Shown here piece by piece: positions 44,642 to 61,500 of a stretch of DNA of 64,000 bases. The notes under the pieces were generated by a model. That model had not been told where the DNA came from. It did no database searches and was given only the letters and a program-made list of their open reading frames with translations. Positions within the stretch are counted from its first letter, which is position 1; every line of letters starts with the position of its first letter. Origin of the DNA: Megascapheus bottae (taxonomy: Eukaryota; Chordata; Mammalia; Rodentia; Geomyidae); assembly GCA_024803745.1 (NCBI GenBank), contig JANJXV010000265.1:806001-870000 (forward strand). Direction: 5' to 3'. The position numbers were made by a program, and so were the translations under genes.

Positions 44642-47600
44642 ACTTCACACACCTCCATTCTATGACTTCACACACCTCCATTCTATGACTTCACACCTCC
44701 ATTCTATGACTTCACACACCAACATTTATGACGTCACATACCTCCATTCGGTGACTTCACACACCTCCATTCTGACATCACACACCTGCATTCTGTGACT
44801 TCACACACCTCCATTCTATGACTTCACACACAACTCCATTCTGTGACTTCACACACCTCCACTCTGTGACTTTACACACCTCAATTCTGTGACTTCACAC
44901 ACCTCCATTCTATGATTTCACACACAATCCATTCTATGACTTAACAAATTTCCATTCTTTGATTTCACACACCTCCATTCTATGACTTCACACACCTCCA
45001 TTGTGACTTCACACAACTTCATTCTGTGACTTCACACACCTCCTTTCTGTGACTTCAAACACCTCCATACTATGACTTCCACACACCTTCATGCTATGAC
45101 TTCACACACCTCCAATCTATGACTTCACACACTTCAAATCTATGGCTTCACACACCTCCATTCTATGACTTCACACACCTCCATTCTATGACTTCACACA
45201 CCTGCATTCTGACTTCACACACCTCCATTCTCTGACTTCACACACCTCCATTCTCTGACTTCACACACCTCCATTCTGTAACTTCACACACTTTCAATGT
45301 TTGACTTCACAAACCTCCATTCCATGACTTCATACACCTCCATTCTATGACTTCAAACACATCCATTGTTTGACTTCAAACACCTCCATTTTGACTTCAC
45401 AGACCTCCATTCTGTGCCTTCACACACCTGCATTTGTGACTTCACACACCACAATTTTGACTTCACACATGTCCATGATTTGACTTCACACACGTCCATT
45501 CTTTTACTTCACACACCTCCATTTTTACTTCACACACTTCCATTCTGTAACTTCACACACCTCCATTCTGTGACTTCACACACCACCATTGTTTGACTTC
45601 ACACACCTGCATTTTGACTTCACACACCTCCATTCTATGGCTTCACAAACCTTCATTCTTACTTCAGAAACATCCATTCTATAACTTCACAAACCTCCCT
45701 TCTGTGAATTCACACACCTCCATTCTGACTTCACATAACTCCATTCTGTGACTTCACACACCTCCATTCTGTGACTTCACACACCTCCATTCTATGACTT
45801 CAAACACCTCCATCTGTGACTTCACACACCTCCATTCCATGACTTCACACTCCTCCATTCTATGAGTTCACACACCTCCATTCTGTGACTTCACACACCT
45901 CCATTTTTTGACTTCACACAACTCCATTCTATGACTTCACACACCTCCATTCTGACTTCACACACTTCCATTTTGACTTCAAACACCTCATTTCTGTGAC
46001 TTCACACACCTCCATTCTATGATTTCACACACCTCTATTCTATGACTTCACAAACCTCCATTCTATGACTTCACACACCTCCTTTCTGAGTTGACACACC
46101 TGCATTCTGTTACTTCACACAACTCCAATCTGACTTCACACACCTCCATTCTTTCACTTCACACACCTCCATTCTATGAATTCACACACCACGATTGTGA
46201 TTTCACACAACTCTATTCTGTGACTTCACACACCTGCCTTCTGTGACTTCACACACCTCCATTCTATGACTTCACACACCTCCATTCTATGACTTCGCAC
46301 ACCTCCTTTCTGTAACTTCACACACTTCAAATATTTGACCTCACAAACCTCCATTCCATGACTTCTCAGACCTCCATTCTATGACTTCACACACCTCTTT
46401 CTTTGACTTCACACACCTCCATTTTGACTTCACACACCTCCATTCTGTGACTTCACACACCTCAATTTTGACTTCACACACTTCCATTCTGTGACTTCAC
46501 ACACCTCCATTCTGTGACTTCATACACCTCCATTTTTTCACTTCCCACACCTCCATTCTTTGATTTCACACACGTTCAATCCATGACTTCACACACCTCC
46601 ATTCTAGGAGTTCACACACCTCCATTCTATGACTTCTCACACTTCCATTATATGACTTCACACACCTCGATTCTGTGACGTCACAGACCTCCATTTTATG
46701 ACTTCACACATCTCCATTCTATGACTTCACACACCTCAATTCTGTGACTTCACACAACACCATTCTGACTTCACGCACCTCCATTCTGTGACTTCACACA
46801 ACTCGATTCTCTGACTTCACACACCTCCATTCTATGATTTCACACAGCTCCATTCTGTGACTTCACACATCTCCATTTTATGACTTTACACACCTGCATT
46901 CTATGACTTCACACACCTCCATCCTTTGACTTCACACACCTTCATTCTAGGACTTCACACACCTCAATTTTGTGACTTCACACACTTCCATTCTATGACT
47001 TCACACCTTCATTCTGAGTTCACACACCTCCATTCTGTGACTTCACACACCTCCATTCTGTGACTTCACACACCTCCATTCTATGACTTCAAACACCTCC
47101 ATCTGTGACTTCACACACCTCCATTCCATGACTTCACACTCCTCCATTCTATGAGTTCACACACCTCCATTCTGTGACTTCACACACCTCCATTCTATGA
47201 CTTCACACAACTCCATTCTTTCACTTCACACACCTCCATTCTGACTTCACACACTTCCATTTTGACTTCAAACACCTCATTTCTGTGACTTCACACACCT
47301 CCATTCTATGATTTCACACACCTCTATTCTATGACTTCACAAACATCCATTCTATGACTTCAAACACCTCCTTTCTGAGTTGACACACCTCCATTCTCTT
47401 ACTTCACACACCTCAAATCTGACTTCACACACCTCCATTCTTTCACTTCACACACCTCCATTCTATGAATTCACACACCACGATTGTGATTTCACACAAC
47501 TCTATTCTGTGACTTCACACACCTGCCTTCTGTGACTTCACACACCTCCATTCTATGACTTCACACACCTCCATTCTATGACTTCACACACCTCCTTTCT

Positions 47601-50600
47601 GTAACTTCACACACTTCAAATATTTGACCTCACAAACCTCCATTCCATGACTTCTCAGACCTCCATTCTATGACTTCACACACCTCTTTCTTTGACTTCA
47701 CACACCTCCATTTTGACTTCACACACCTCCATTCTGTGATTTAACACACCTCAATTTTGACTTCACACACTTCCATTCTGTGACTTCACACACCTCCATT
47801 CTGTGACTTCACACACCTCCATTTTTTCACTTCCCACACCTCCATTCTTTGATTTCACACACGTCCAATCCATGACTTCACACACCTCCATTCTATGAGT
47901 TCACACACCTCCATTCTATGACTTCACACACTTCCATTATATGAATTCACACTCCTCAATTCTGTGACGTCACACACCTCCATTCTATGACTTCACACAT
48001 CTCCATTCTATGACTTCACACACCTCAATTCTGTGACTTCACACAGCACCATTCTGACTTCACGCACCTCTATTCTGTGACTTCACACATCTCCATTTTA
48101 TGACTTCACACACCTGCCTTCTATGACTTCACACACCTCCATCCTTTAACTTCACACACCTCCATTCTATGACTTCACACACCTCCATTTTTTGACTTCA
48201 CACACCTCCATTCTATGACTTCACACACCTCAATTCTGTGACTTCACTCATCTCCATTCTATGACTTCACACACCTCCATTCTGTGACTTCACTCACCTC
48301 CATTGTGTGTTCAAACACCTCCATTCTGTGACCTCACACACCTCCATTCTGTGACTTCACACACCTCGATTCTCTGACTTCACATACCTCCATTCTATGA
48401 TTTCACGCAACTCCATTCTGTGCCTTCACACATCTCCATTCTCTGAGTACACACACCTCCATTTTATGACTTCCCACACCTCCATTCTGAGTTCACACAC
48501 CTCCATTCTGTGACTTCACACACCTCAATTCTATAACTTCACACACCTCCAATATATGACTTCACACACCTCCATTCTATGACTTCACACACCTCCATTC
48601 TATGACTTCACACACCTCCATTATGTGACTCAAACACCTCCATTCTATGACTTCACACACCTCCATTTTTTGACTTTACACACCTACATTCTATGGCTTT
48701 AGACACCTCCGTTCTATGATTTCACACACCTCCATTCTCTGAGTTCACACACCTGCATTGTGACTTCACACACTTCCATTCTATGACTTTACACACCTCC
48801 ATTCTGACTTCACACACCTCCTTTCTGAGTTGACACACCTCCATTCTGTTACTTCACACCCCTCCAATCTGACTTCACACACCTCCATTCTATGACTTCA
48901 CACACCTCCATTCTGCCTTCACAGACTTCCATTTGACTTCAAACACCTCATTTCTGTGACTTCACACACCTCCATTCTATGATTTCACACACCTCCATTC
49001 TATGACTTCAAACACCTCCATTCTATATCTTCACACACCTCCTTTCTGAGTTGACACACCTCCATTCTGTTACTTCACACCCCTCCAATCTGACTTCACA
49101 CACCTCCATTCTATGACTTCACACACCTGCATTCTGTGACTTCAAAAACCAACATTCTATGACTAGAAACACCTCCATTCTATGACTTCCCACACCTCCA
49201 TTCTGAGACTTCACAAACCTCCACTCTGTGACTTTAACACCTCCACTCTGTGACTACACACACCTCCATTCTGTGATTTCACACACCTCCATTCTATGAA
49301 TTCACACACCTCCATTGTGACCTCACACAACTCTATTCTGTGACTTCACACACCTGACTTCTGTGACTTCACACACCTCCATTCTATGACTTCACACACC
49401 TCCATTCTATGACTTCACACCAACATACTATGACTTCACACACCTCCATTCTATGACTTCACACCAACATACTATGACTTCACACACCAAAATTGATGAC
49501 GTCACACACCTCCATTTTGTGACTTAACACACCTCCATTCTGACATCACACACCTCCATTCTATGACTTCACACACTTCCATTGTTTGACATCATACACC
49601 TCCATTCTTTGACTTCACACACCTTCGTTCCATGAATTCACACACCTCCATTCTATGAGTTCACACACGTCCATTCTATGAGTTCACATACCTCCATTCT
49701 TACTTAAGCAACATCCATTCTATGACTTCAGACACCTCTATTCTATGACTTCACACACCTTCATTATTACTTCAGCAACATCCATTCTGTGACTTCACAC
49801 ACCTCCCTTCTGTGACTTCACACACCTCCATTCTATGACTTCACACACCTCCATTCTATGACTTCACACCTCCATTGTATGGCTTCACACCTCCATTCTA
49901 TGACTTCACACACCAACATTTATGACGTCACCCACCTCCATTCTGTGACTTCACACACCTCCATTCTGTCATCACACACCTACATTCTATGACTTCACAC
50001 ACTTCCATTCTATGACTTCACACACCTCCACTCTGTGACTTCACTCACCTCCATTGTGAGTTCACAAACATCCATTCTGTGACTTCACACACCTCCATTC
50101 ATTTACTTCACACACCTTGATTCTCTGAATCACATACCTCCATTCTACGATTTCACACACCTCCATTCTGTGAATTCACACATCTCCATTCTGTGACTTC
50201 ACACACCTCCATTCTGTGACTTCACACACCTCCATTCTGAATTCACACAGCTCCTTTCTATGACTTCACACACCTCCTTCTGTGACTTCACACACCTCTA
50301 TTCTATGACTTCACACACCTCCATTTTGATTTCACAAACATCCCTTCTATGTGTTCACACACCTCCATTCTGACTTTACACACCTCAATTCTATCACTTC
50401 ACACACCTCCATTCTGACTTCACACATCTCCATTCTGTGACTTCACACACCTACATTCTATGATTTCACACACCTCCATTCCATGACTTCACACACCTCC
50501 ATTCTATGACTTCACACACCTCCATTCTGAATTCACACACCTATATTCTGTGACTTCACACACGTCAATTTCTGACTTCACACACTTCCATTCTATGACT

Positions 50601-53152
50601 TCCACACCTCCATTCTGTAACTTCACATACCACCATTCGATGACTTCACACACCTCCATTGTGACTTCACATACCTCCATTCTATGAGTTCACACCTCCA
50701 TTCTGACTTCACACACCTCCATTCTATGACTTCACACACCTCCATTCTGACTTCACACACCTCTATTCTATGACGTAGCACACCTCAATTCTGATTTCAC
50801 ACACCTCCATTCTGTGACTTCACACACCTCCATGACATGACTTTACATACCTCCATTCGATGACTTCACACACCTCCATTGTTTGACTTCACACACCTCC
50901 ATTTTGACTTCACACACCTCCATTCTGTGACTTTACACATGTCCATTTGTGACTTCACACACCACCTTTTTGACTTCACACACCTTCATTCTGTGACTTC
51001 ACACACCTCCATTTTGTGACTTCACACACCTCCGTTTTGACTTCACACACATCCATTCTGTGACTTCACACACCTCCATTGTTTGACTTCACACACCTCT
51101 ATTGTTTGACTTCACACACCTCCATTCTTTGACTTCACACACCTCCATTCCATGACTTCACAACCTCCATTCTATGAGTTCACACACCTTCATTCTATGA
51201 GTTCACAAACTCCATTTTTACTTCCCACACCTCCATTCTATGACTTCACACACCTCCATTCTGTGACTGTAAAAACCCCCATTCTATGACTTCACACACC
51301 TCAATTGTGACTTCACACACCTCCATTCTATGAGTTCACACGCCTCCATTCTGACTTCACACACCTCCATTCTAAGACATCACACAGCTCAATTCTGACT
51401 TCACACTTCTCCATTCTATGACTTCGCACACCTCTATTCTGACTTCACAAACCTCCATTCTATGACTTCACACACCTCCATTGTGACTTCAGACAACTCG
51501 ATTCTGTGACTTCACACACCTCCCTTCTGTGACTTCACACACCTCCATTCTATGACTTCCCAAGCTCCATTCTATGACTTCACACACTTCAAATCTATGA
51601 CATCACACACCTCCATTCTATGACTTCACACACCTCCATTCTATGACTTCACACACTGCATTCTGACTTCACACACCTCCATTCTATGACTTCATACACC
51701 TCCAATCTAGGACTTCACACACAATATTCTATGACTTCACACAAATCAATTATGTGACTTCACACATCTCCATTCTGACTTCACAAACCTCCATTCTATT
51801 ACTTCACACACCTCCATTCTATGACTTCACACACCTCCATTCTGACTTCACACACCTCTATTCTATGACGTAGCACACCTCAATTCTGATTTCACACACC
51901 TCCATTCTGTGACTTCACACACCTCCATGACATGACTTTACATACCTCCATTCGATGACTTCACACACCTCCATTGTTTGACTTCACACACCTCCATTTT
52001 GACTTCACACACCTCCATTCTGTGACTTTACACATGTCCATTTGTGACTTCACACACCACCTTTTTGACTTCACACACCTTCATTCTGTTACTTCACACA
52101 CCTCCATTTTGTGACTTCACACACCTCCGTTTTGACTTCACACACATCCATTCTGTGACTTCACACACCTCCATTGTTTGACTTCACACACCTCTATTGT
52201 TTGACTTCACACACCTCCATTCTTTGACTTCACACACCTCCATTCCATGACTTCACAACCTCCATTCTATGAGTTCACACACCTTCATTCTATGAGTTCA
52301 CAAACTCCATTTTTACTTCCCACACCTCCATTCTATGACTTCACACACCTCCATTCTGTGACTGTAAAAACCCCCATTCTATGACTTCACACACCTCAAT
52401 TGTGACTTCACACACCTCCATTCTATGAGTTCACACGCCTCCATTCTGACTTCACACACCTCCATTCTAAGACATCACACAGCTCCATTCTGACTTCACA
52501 CATCTCCATTCTATGACTTCGCACACCTCTATTCTGACTTCACAAACCTCCATTCTATGACTTCACACACCTCCATTGTGACTTCAGACAACTCGATTCT
52601 GTGACTTCACACACCTCCCTTCTGTGACTTCACACACCTCCATTCTATGACTTCACACACATCCATCCTATGACTTCTGACACCGCCATTCTATGACTTC
52701 ACACACTTCCAATCTATGACTTCACACACCTCCATTCTATGACTTCATACACCTCCATTGTTTGACTTCACAAACCATCATACTATGACTTCACACACCT
52801 CCATTATGTGACTTCACACATCTCCATTCTGACTTCACACTCCTCCATTCTATGACTTCACACACCTCCATTCTGTAACTTCACACACTTCCAATGTTTG
52901 ACTTCACAAACCTCCATTGCATGACTTCACACACCTCCATTCTATGACTTCACACACCTCCATTCTTTGACTTCACACACCTCCATTTTGACTTCACACA
53001 CATCCATTCTGTGACTTCACACACCTCCTTTCTGTGACTTCACACACCTCCATACTATGACTTCCACACACCTTCAATCTATGACTTCACGCACCTCCAT
53101 TCTATGACTTCACACACTTCCAATCTATGACTTCACACAATTCCAATCTATG
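44642..53152 (+). repeat. 8,511-bp higher-order unit, copy 2
   Basis: This is a near-identical tandem copy of 36,131-44,641, including its internal 1,289-bp pair (CCATCTGTGAC at 45,810) and its composite 5,247-type core. Private substitutions are visible, for example CAGCTCAATTCTG then CACACTTCTCC near 51,385 against CAGCTCCATTCTG then CACACATCTCC near 42,875. After 53,152 the sequence runs on as 5,247-type sequence (CTGCATTCTGAC, CCATGACTTCCCACACC) instead of starting a third unit. Confidence 0.88.
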
Positions 53153-53688
53153 ACTTCACACACCTCCATTCTATGACTTCACACACCTGCATTCTGACTT
53201 CACACACCTCCATTCCATGACTTCCCACACCTGCCTTCTGTGACTTCACACACCTCCATTCTATGACTTCACACACCTCCATTCTATGACTTCACACCTC
53301 CATTCTATGACTTAACACACCAACATTTATGACGTCACATACCTCCCTTCTGTGACTTCACACACCTCCATTCTGCCATCACACACCTGCATTCTGTGAC
53401 TTCACACACCTCCATTCTATGACTTCACACACAACTCCATTCTGTGACTTCACACACCTCCACTCTTTGACTTTACACACCTCAATTCTGTGATTTCACA
53501 CACCTCCATTCTATGATTTCACACACAATCCATTCTATGACTTAACAAACCTCCATTCTTTCATTTCACACACCTCCATTCTATGACTTCACACATCTCC
53601 ATTGTGACGTCACACAACTCCATTCTGTGACTTCACACACCTGCCTTCTGTGACTTCACACACCTCCATTCTAAGACTTCACACACCT
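53153..53688 (+). repeat. 5,247-type linker between 8,511-bp unit 2 and mosaic M copy 2
   Basis: This short run of array matches roughly 26,860-27,400 of the second 5,247-bp unit, including CCTGCCTTCTGTGAC, CTGCCATCACAC and the CACACAATCCATTC monomer. It leads without a break into the second copy of mosaic segment M. It may represent the sequence missing from the start of M copy 1, where 1,495 bp of the 5,247-bp unit is absent. Confidence 0.75.
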
Positions 53689-56600
53689 CCATTCTATGAC
53701 TTCACACACCTCCATTCTATGACTTCACACACCAACATTTATTACGTCACATACCTCCATTCTGTGACTTCACACCCCTCCATTCTGACATCACACACCT
53801 ACATTCTATGACTTCCCACACTTCCATTCTGTTACTTCACACACCTCCATTCTGTGACTTCACTCACCTCCATTGTGAGTTCACACACCTCCATTCTGTG
53901 ACTTCACAAACCTACATTATGACTTCACACTCCTCCATTATATGACTTAGCACACCTCAATTCTGACTTCACACACCTCCATTCTGTGACTTCACACACC
54001 TACATGACATGACATTACATACCTCCATTCGATGACTTCACACACCTCCATTCTTTGACTTCACACACCTCCATTTTGACTTCACACACCTCCATTCTGG
54101 GACTTTACACACGTCCATTTCTGACTTCACACACCACCTTTTTGACTTCACACACCTTCATTCTGTGACTTCACACACCTCCATTTTGGGACTTCACACA
54201 CCTCCATTCCATGACTTCACAACCTCCATTCTATGAGTTCACACACATTCATTCTATGAGTTCACAAACTCCATTTTTACTTCCCACACCTCCATTCTAT
54301 GACTTCACACACCTCCATTCTGTGACTTCAAAAACCCCCATTCTATGACTTCACACACCTCAATTGTGACATCACACACCTCCATTCTATGAGTTCACAC
54401 ACCTCCATTCTGACTTCAAACACCTCCATTCTATGACTTCGCACACCTCTATTCTGACTTCACACACCTCTATTCTATGACTTCACACACCTCCATTGTG
54501 ACATCACACAACTCGATTCTGTGACTTCACACACCTCCATTCTATAACTTCACACACCTCCATTCTATGACTTCCCAAGCTCCATTCTATGACTTCACAC
54601 ACTTCAAATCTATGACATCACACACCTCCATTCTATGACTTCACACACCTCCATTGTATGACTTCACACACCTGCATTCTGACTTCACACACCTCCATTC
54701 TATGACTTCATACACCTCCAATCTAGGACTTCACACACCAATATTCTATGACTTCACACAAATCAATTATGTGACTTCACACTTCTCCATTCTGACTTCA
54801 CAAACCTCCATTCTATGACTTCACACACCTCCATTCTATGACTTCACACACCTCCATTCTATGACTTCACACACCTCCATTCTGAATTCCCACACCTATA
54901 TTCTGTGACTTCACACACCTCAATTTCTGACTTCACACACCTCCATTCTATGACTTCCACACATCCATTCTGTAACTTCACACACCACCATTCTATGAGT
55001 TCACACACCTCCATTGTGACTTCACACACCTCCATTCTATGAGTTCACACACCTCCTTTCTGACTTCACACACCTCCATTCTATGACTTCACACACCTAC
55101 ATTCTGACTTCACACACCTCCATTATATGATTTAGCACACCTCAATTCTGACTTCACACACCTCCATTCTGTGACTTCACACACCTCCATGACATGACAT
55201 TACATACCTCCATTCGATGACTTCACACACCTCCATTCTTTGACTTCACACACCTCCATTTTGACTTCACACACCTCCATTCTGGGACTTTACACACGTC
55301 CATTTCTGACTTCACACACCACCTTTTTGACTTCACACACCTTCATTCTGTGACTTCACACACCTCCATTTTGGGACTTCACACACCTCCATTCCATGAC
55401 TTCACAACCTCCATTCTATGAGTTCACACACATTCATTCTATGAGTTCACAAACTCCATTTTTACTTCCCACACCTCCATTCTATGACTTCACACACCTC
55501 CATTCTGTGACTTCAAAAACCCCCATTCTATGACTTCACACACCTCCATTGTGACATCACACACCTCCATTCTATGAGTTCACACACCTCCATTCTGACT
55601 TCAAACACCTCCATTCTATGACTTCGCACACCTCTATTCTGACTTCACACACCTCTATTCTATGACTTCACACACCTCCATTGTGACATCACACAACTCG
55701 ATTCTGTGACTTCACACACCTCCATTCTATAACTTCACACACCTCCATTCTATGACTTCCCAAGCTCCATTCTATGACTTCACACACTTCAAATCTATGA
55801 CATCACACACCTCCATTCTATGACTTCACACACCTCCATTCTATGACTTCACACACTGCATTCTGACTTCACACACCTCCATTCTATGACTTCACACACC
55901 TCCAATCTAGGACTTCACACACAATATTCTATGACTTCACACAAATCAATTATGTGACTTCACACATCTCCATTCTGACTTCACAAACCTCCATTCTATT
56001 ACTTCACACACCTCCATTCTATGACTTCACACACCTCCATTCTGACTTCACACACCTCTATTCTATGACGTAGCACACCTCAATTCTGATTTCACACACC
56101 TCCATTCTGTGACTTCACACACCTCCATGACATGACTTTACATACCTCCATTCGATGACTTCACACACCTCCATTGTTTGACTTCACACACCTCCATTTT
56201 GACTTCACACACCTCCATTCTGTGACTTTACACATGTCCATTTGTGACTTCACACACCTCCATTTTGTGACTTCACACACCTCTGTTTTGACTTCACACA
56301 CATCCATTCTGTGACTTCACACACCTCCATTGTTTGACTTCACACACCTCTATTGTTTGACTTCACACACCTCCATTCTTTGACTTCACACACCTCCATT
56401 CCATGACTTCACAACCTCCATTCTATGAGTTCACACACCTTCATTCTATGAGTTCACAAACTCCATTTTTACTTCCCACACCTCCATTCTATGACTTCAC
56501 ACACCTCCATTCTGTGACTGTAAAAACCCCCATTCTATGACTTCACACACCTCAATTGTGACTTCACACACCTCCATTCTATGAGTTCACACGCCTCCAT

Positions 56601-58582
56601 TCTGACTTCACACACCTCCATTCTAAGACATCACACAGCTCCATTCTGACTTCACACATCTCCATTCTATGACTTCGCACACCTCTATTCTGACTTCACA
56701 CACCTCCCTTCTGTGACTTCACACACCTCCATTCTATGACTTCACACACCTCCATTGTGATTTCACACACCTCCATTCGATGTGTTCCCACACCTCCATT
56801 CTGTGACTTCACACACCTCCATTCTATGATTTCGCACACCTCCATTCCATGACTTCACAAACCTCCATTCCATGACTTCACACACCTCCATTCTGAATTC
56901 CCACACCTATATTCTGTGACTTCACACACCTCAATTTCTGACTTCACACACCTCCATTCTATGATTTCCACACCTCCATTCTGTAACTTCACACACCACC
57001 ATTCTATGACTTCACACACCTCCATTGTGACTTCACACACCTCCATTCTATGAGTTCACACACCTCCTTTCTGACTTCACACACCTCCATTCTATGACTT
57101 CACACACCTACATTCTGACTTCACACACCTCCATTATATGACTTAGCACACCTCAATTCTGACTTCACACACCTCCATTCTGTGACTTCACACACCTCCA
57201 TGACATGACATTACATACCTCCATTCGATGACTTCACACACCTCCATTCTTTGACTTCACACACCTCCATTTTGACTTCACACACCTCCATTCTGGGACT
57301 TTACACACGTCCATTTGTGACTTCACACACCACATTTTGACTTCACACACCTTCATTCTGTGACTTCACACACCTCCATTTTGGGACTTCACACACCTCC
57401 ATTCCATGACTTCACAACCTCCATTCTATGAGTTCACACACATTCATTCTATGAGTTCACAAACTCCATTTTTTCTTCCCACACATCCATTCTATGACTT
57501 CACACACCTCCATTCTGTGACTTCAAAAACCCCCATTCTATGACTTCACACACCTCCATTGTGACATCACACACCTCCATTCTATGAGTTCACACACCTC
57601 CATTCTGACTTCAAACACCTCCATTCTATGACTTCGCACACCTCTATTCTGACTTCACACACCTCTATTCTATGACTTCACACACCTCCATTGTGACATC
57701 ACACAACTCGATTCTGTGACTTCACACACCTCCATTCTATAACTTCACACACCTCCATTCTATGACTTCCCAAGCTCCATTCTATGACTTCACACACTTC
57801 CAATCTATGACTTCACACACCTCCATTCTATGACTTCACACACCTCCATTCTATGACTTCACACACCTGCATTCTGACTTCACACACCTCCATTCTATGA
57901 CTTCGTACACCTCCAATCTAGGACTTCACACACCAATATTCTATGACTCCACACACATCAATTATGTGACTTCACACATCTCCATTCTGAGTTCACAAAC
58001 CTCCATTCTATTACTTCACACACCTCCATTCTATGACTTCACACACTTCCAGTCTATGACTTCACACACCTCCATTCTATGACTTCACACACCTGCATTC
58101 TGACTTCACTCACCTCCATTCTATGACTTCACACACCTCCATTCTGTAACTTCACACACTTCCAATGTTTGACTTCACAAACCTCCATTCCATGACTTCA
58201 TACACCTCCATTCTATGACTTCACACACCTCCATTCTGACTTCACAAACCTCCATTCTATTACTTCACACACCTCCATTCTATGACTTCACACACTTCCA
58301 GTCTATGACTTCACACACCTCCATTCTGTGACTTGAAACACCTCCTTTCTGTGACTTCAGACACCTCCATACTATGCCTTCCACACACCTTCAATCTATG
58401 ACTTCACACACCTCCATTCTATGACTTCCCACACTTCCAATCTATGACTTCACACACCTCCATTCTATGACTTCACACACCTCCATTCTATGATATCACA
58501 CAACTGCATTCTGACTTCAGACACCTCCATTACATGAATTCACACAACTGTAATCTGTGACTTCACACACCTGCCTTCTGTG
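53689..58582 (+). repeat. Mosaic segment M, copy 2
   Basis: ATTCTGGGACTTTACAC lies at 54,094, 55,279 and 57,290. The first is 22,563 bp from 31,531, and the 1,185 step is preserved. The next interval is 2,011 instead of 2,122, so 111 bp has been lost in two places: about 46 bp near 56,255, where the CACCACCTTTTTGAC monomer pair is missing, and about 65 bp near 56,700. After these losses the offset to copy 1 is 22,452. Confidence 0.85.
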
Positions 58583-61500
58583 ACTTCACACACTTCCATT
58601 CTATGACTTCACACACCTCCATTCTATGACTTCACACCTCCATTCTATGACTTCACACACCAACATTTATGACGTCACATACCTCCATTCGGTGACTTCA
58701 CACACCTCCATTCTGACATCACACACCTGCATTCTGTGACTTCACACACCTCCATTCTATGACTTCACACACAACTCCATTCTGTGACTTCACACACCTC
58801 CACTCTGTGACTTTACACACCTCAATTCTGTGACTTCACACACCTCCATTCTATGATTTCACACACAATCCATTCTATGACTTAACAAATTTCCATTCTT
58901 TGATTTCACACACCTCCATTCTATGACTTCACACACCTCCATTGTGACTTCACACAACTTCATTCTGTGACTTCACACACCTCCTTTCTGTGACTTCAAA
59001 CACCTCCATACTATGACTTCCACACACCTTCATGCTATGACTTCACACACCTCCAATCTATGACTTCACACACTTCAAATCTATGGCTTCACACACCTCC
59101 ATTCTATGACTTCACACACCTCCATTCTATGACTTCACACACCTGCATTCTGACTTCACACACCTCCATTCTCTGACTTCACACACCTCCATTCTCTGAC
59201 TTCACACACCTCCATTCTGTAACTTCACACACTTTCAATGTTTGACTTCACAAACCTCCATTCCATGACTTCATACACCTCCATTCTATGACTTCAAACA
59301 CATCCATTGTTTGACTTCAAACACCTCCATTTTGACTTCACAGACCTCCATTCTGTGCCTTCACACACCTGCATTTGTGACTTCACACACCACAATTTTG
59401 ACTTCACACATGTCCATGATTTGACTTCACACACGTCCATTCTTTTACTTCACACACCTCCATTTTTACTTCACACACTTCCATTCTGTAACTTCACACA
59501 CCTCCATTCTGTGACTTCACACACCACCATTGTTTGACTTCACACACCTGCATTTTGACTTCACACACCTCCATTCTATGGCTTCACAAACCTTCATTCT
59601 TACTTCAGAAACATCCATTCTATAACTTCACAAACCTCCCTTCTGTGAATTCACACACCTCCATTCTGACTTCACATAACTCCATTCTGTGACTTCACAC
59701 ACCTCCATTCTGTGACTTCACACACCTCCATTCTATGACTTCAAACACCTCCATCTGTGACTTCACACACCTCCATTCCATGACTTCACACTCCTCCATT
59801 CTATGAGTTCACACACCTCCATTCTGTGACTTCACACACCTCCATTTTTTGACTTCACACAACTCCATTCTATGACTTCACACACCTCCATTCTGACTTC
59901 ACACACTTCCATTTTGACTTCAAACACCTCATTTCTGTGACTTCACACACCTCCATTCTATGATTTCACACACCTCTATTCTATGACTTCACAAACCTCC
60001 ATTCTATGACTTCACACACCTCCTTTCTGAGTTGACACACCTGCATTCTGTTACTTCACACAACTCCAATCTGACTTCACACACCTCCATTCTTTCACTT
60101 CACACACCTCCATTCTATGAATTCACACACCACGATTGTGATTTCACACAACTCTATTCTGTGACTTCACACACCTGCCTTCTGTGACTTCACACACCTC
60201 CATTCTATGACTTCACACACCTCCATTCTATGACTTCGCACACCTCCTTTCTGTAACTTCACACACTTCAAATATTTGACCTCACAAACCTCCATTCCAT
60301 GACTTCTCAGACCTCCATTCTATGACTTCACACACCTCTTTCTTTGACTTCACACACCTCCATTATGACTTCACACACCTCCATTCTGTGACTTCACACA
60401 CCTCAATTTTGACTTCACACACTTCCATTCTGTGACTTCACACACCTCCATTCTGTGACTTCATACACCTCCATTTTTTCACTTCCCACACCTCCATTCT
60501 TTGATTTCACACACGTTCAATCCATGACTTCACACACCTCCATTCTAGGAGTTCACACACCTCCATTCTATGACTTCTCACACTTCCATTATATGACTTC
60601 ACACACCTCGATTCTGTGACGTCACAGACCTCCATTTTATGACTTCACACATCTCCATTCTATGACTTCACACACCTCAATTCTGTGACTTCACACAACA
60701 CCATTCTGACTTCACGCACCTCCATTCTGTGACTTCACACAACTCGATTCTCTGACTTCACACACCTCCATTCTATGATTTCACACAGCTCCATTCTGTG
60801 ACTTCACACATCTCCATTTTATGACTTTACACACCTGCATTCTATGACTTCACACACCTCCATCCTTTGACTTCACACACCTTCATTCTAGGACTTCACA
60901 CACCTCAATTTTGTGACTTCACACACTTCCATTCTATGACTTCACACCTTCATTCTGAGTTCACACACCTCCATTCTGTGACTTCACACACCTCCATTCT
61001 GTGACTTCACACACCTCCATTCTATGACTTCAAACACCTCCATCTGTGACTTCACACACCTCCATTCCATGACTTCACACTCCTCCATTCTATGAGTTCA
61101 CACACCTCCATTCTGTGACTTCACACACCTCCATTCTATGACTTCACACAACTCCATTCTTTCACTTCACACACCTCCATTCTGACTTCACACACTTCCA
61201 TTTTGACTTCAAACACCTCATTTCTGTGACTTCACACACCTCCATTCTATGATTTCACACACCTCTATTCTATGACTTCACAAACATCCATTCTATGACT
61301 TCAAACACCTCCTTTCTGAGTTGACACACCTCCATTCTCTTACTTCACACACCTCAAATCTGACTTCACACACCTCCATTCTTTCACTTCACACACCTCC
61401 ATTCTATGAATTCACACACCACGATTGTGATTTCACACAACTCTATTCTGTGACTTCACACACCTGCCTTCTGTGACTTCACACACCTCCATTCTATGAC

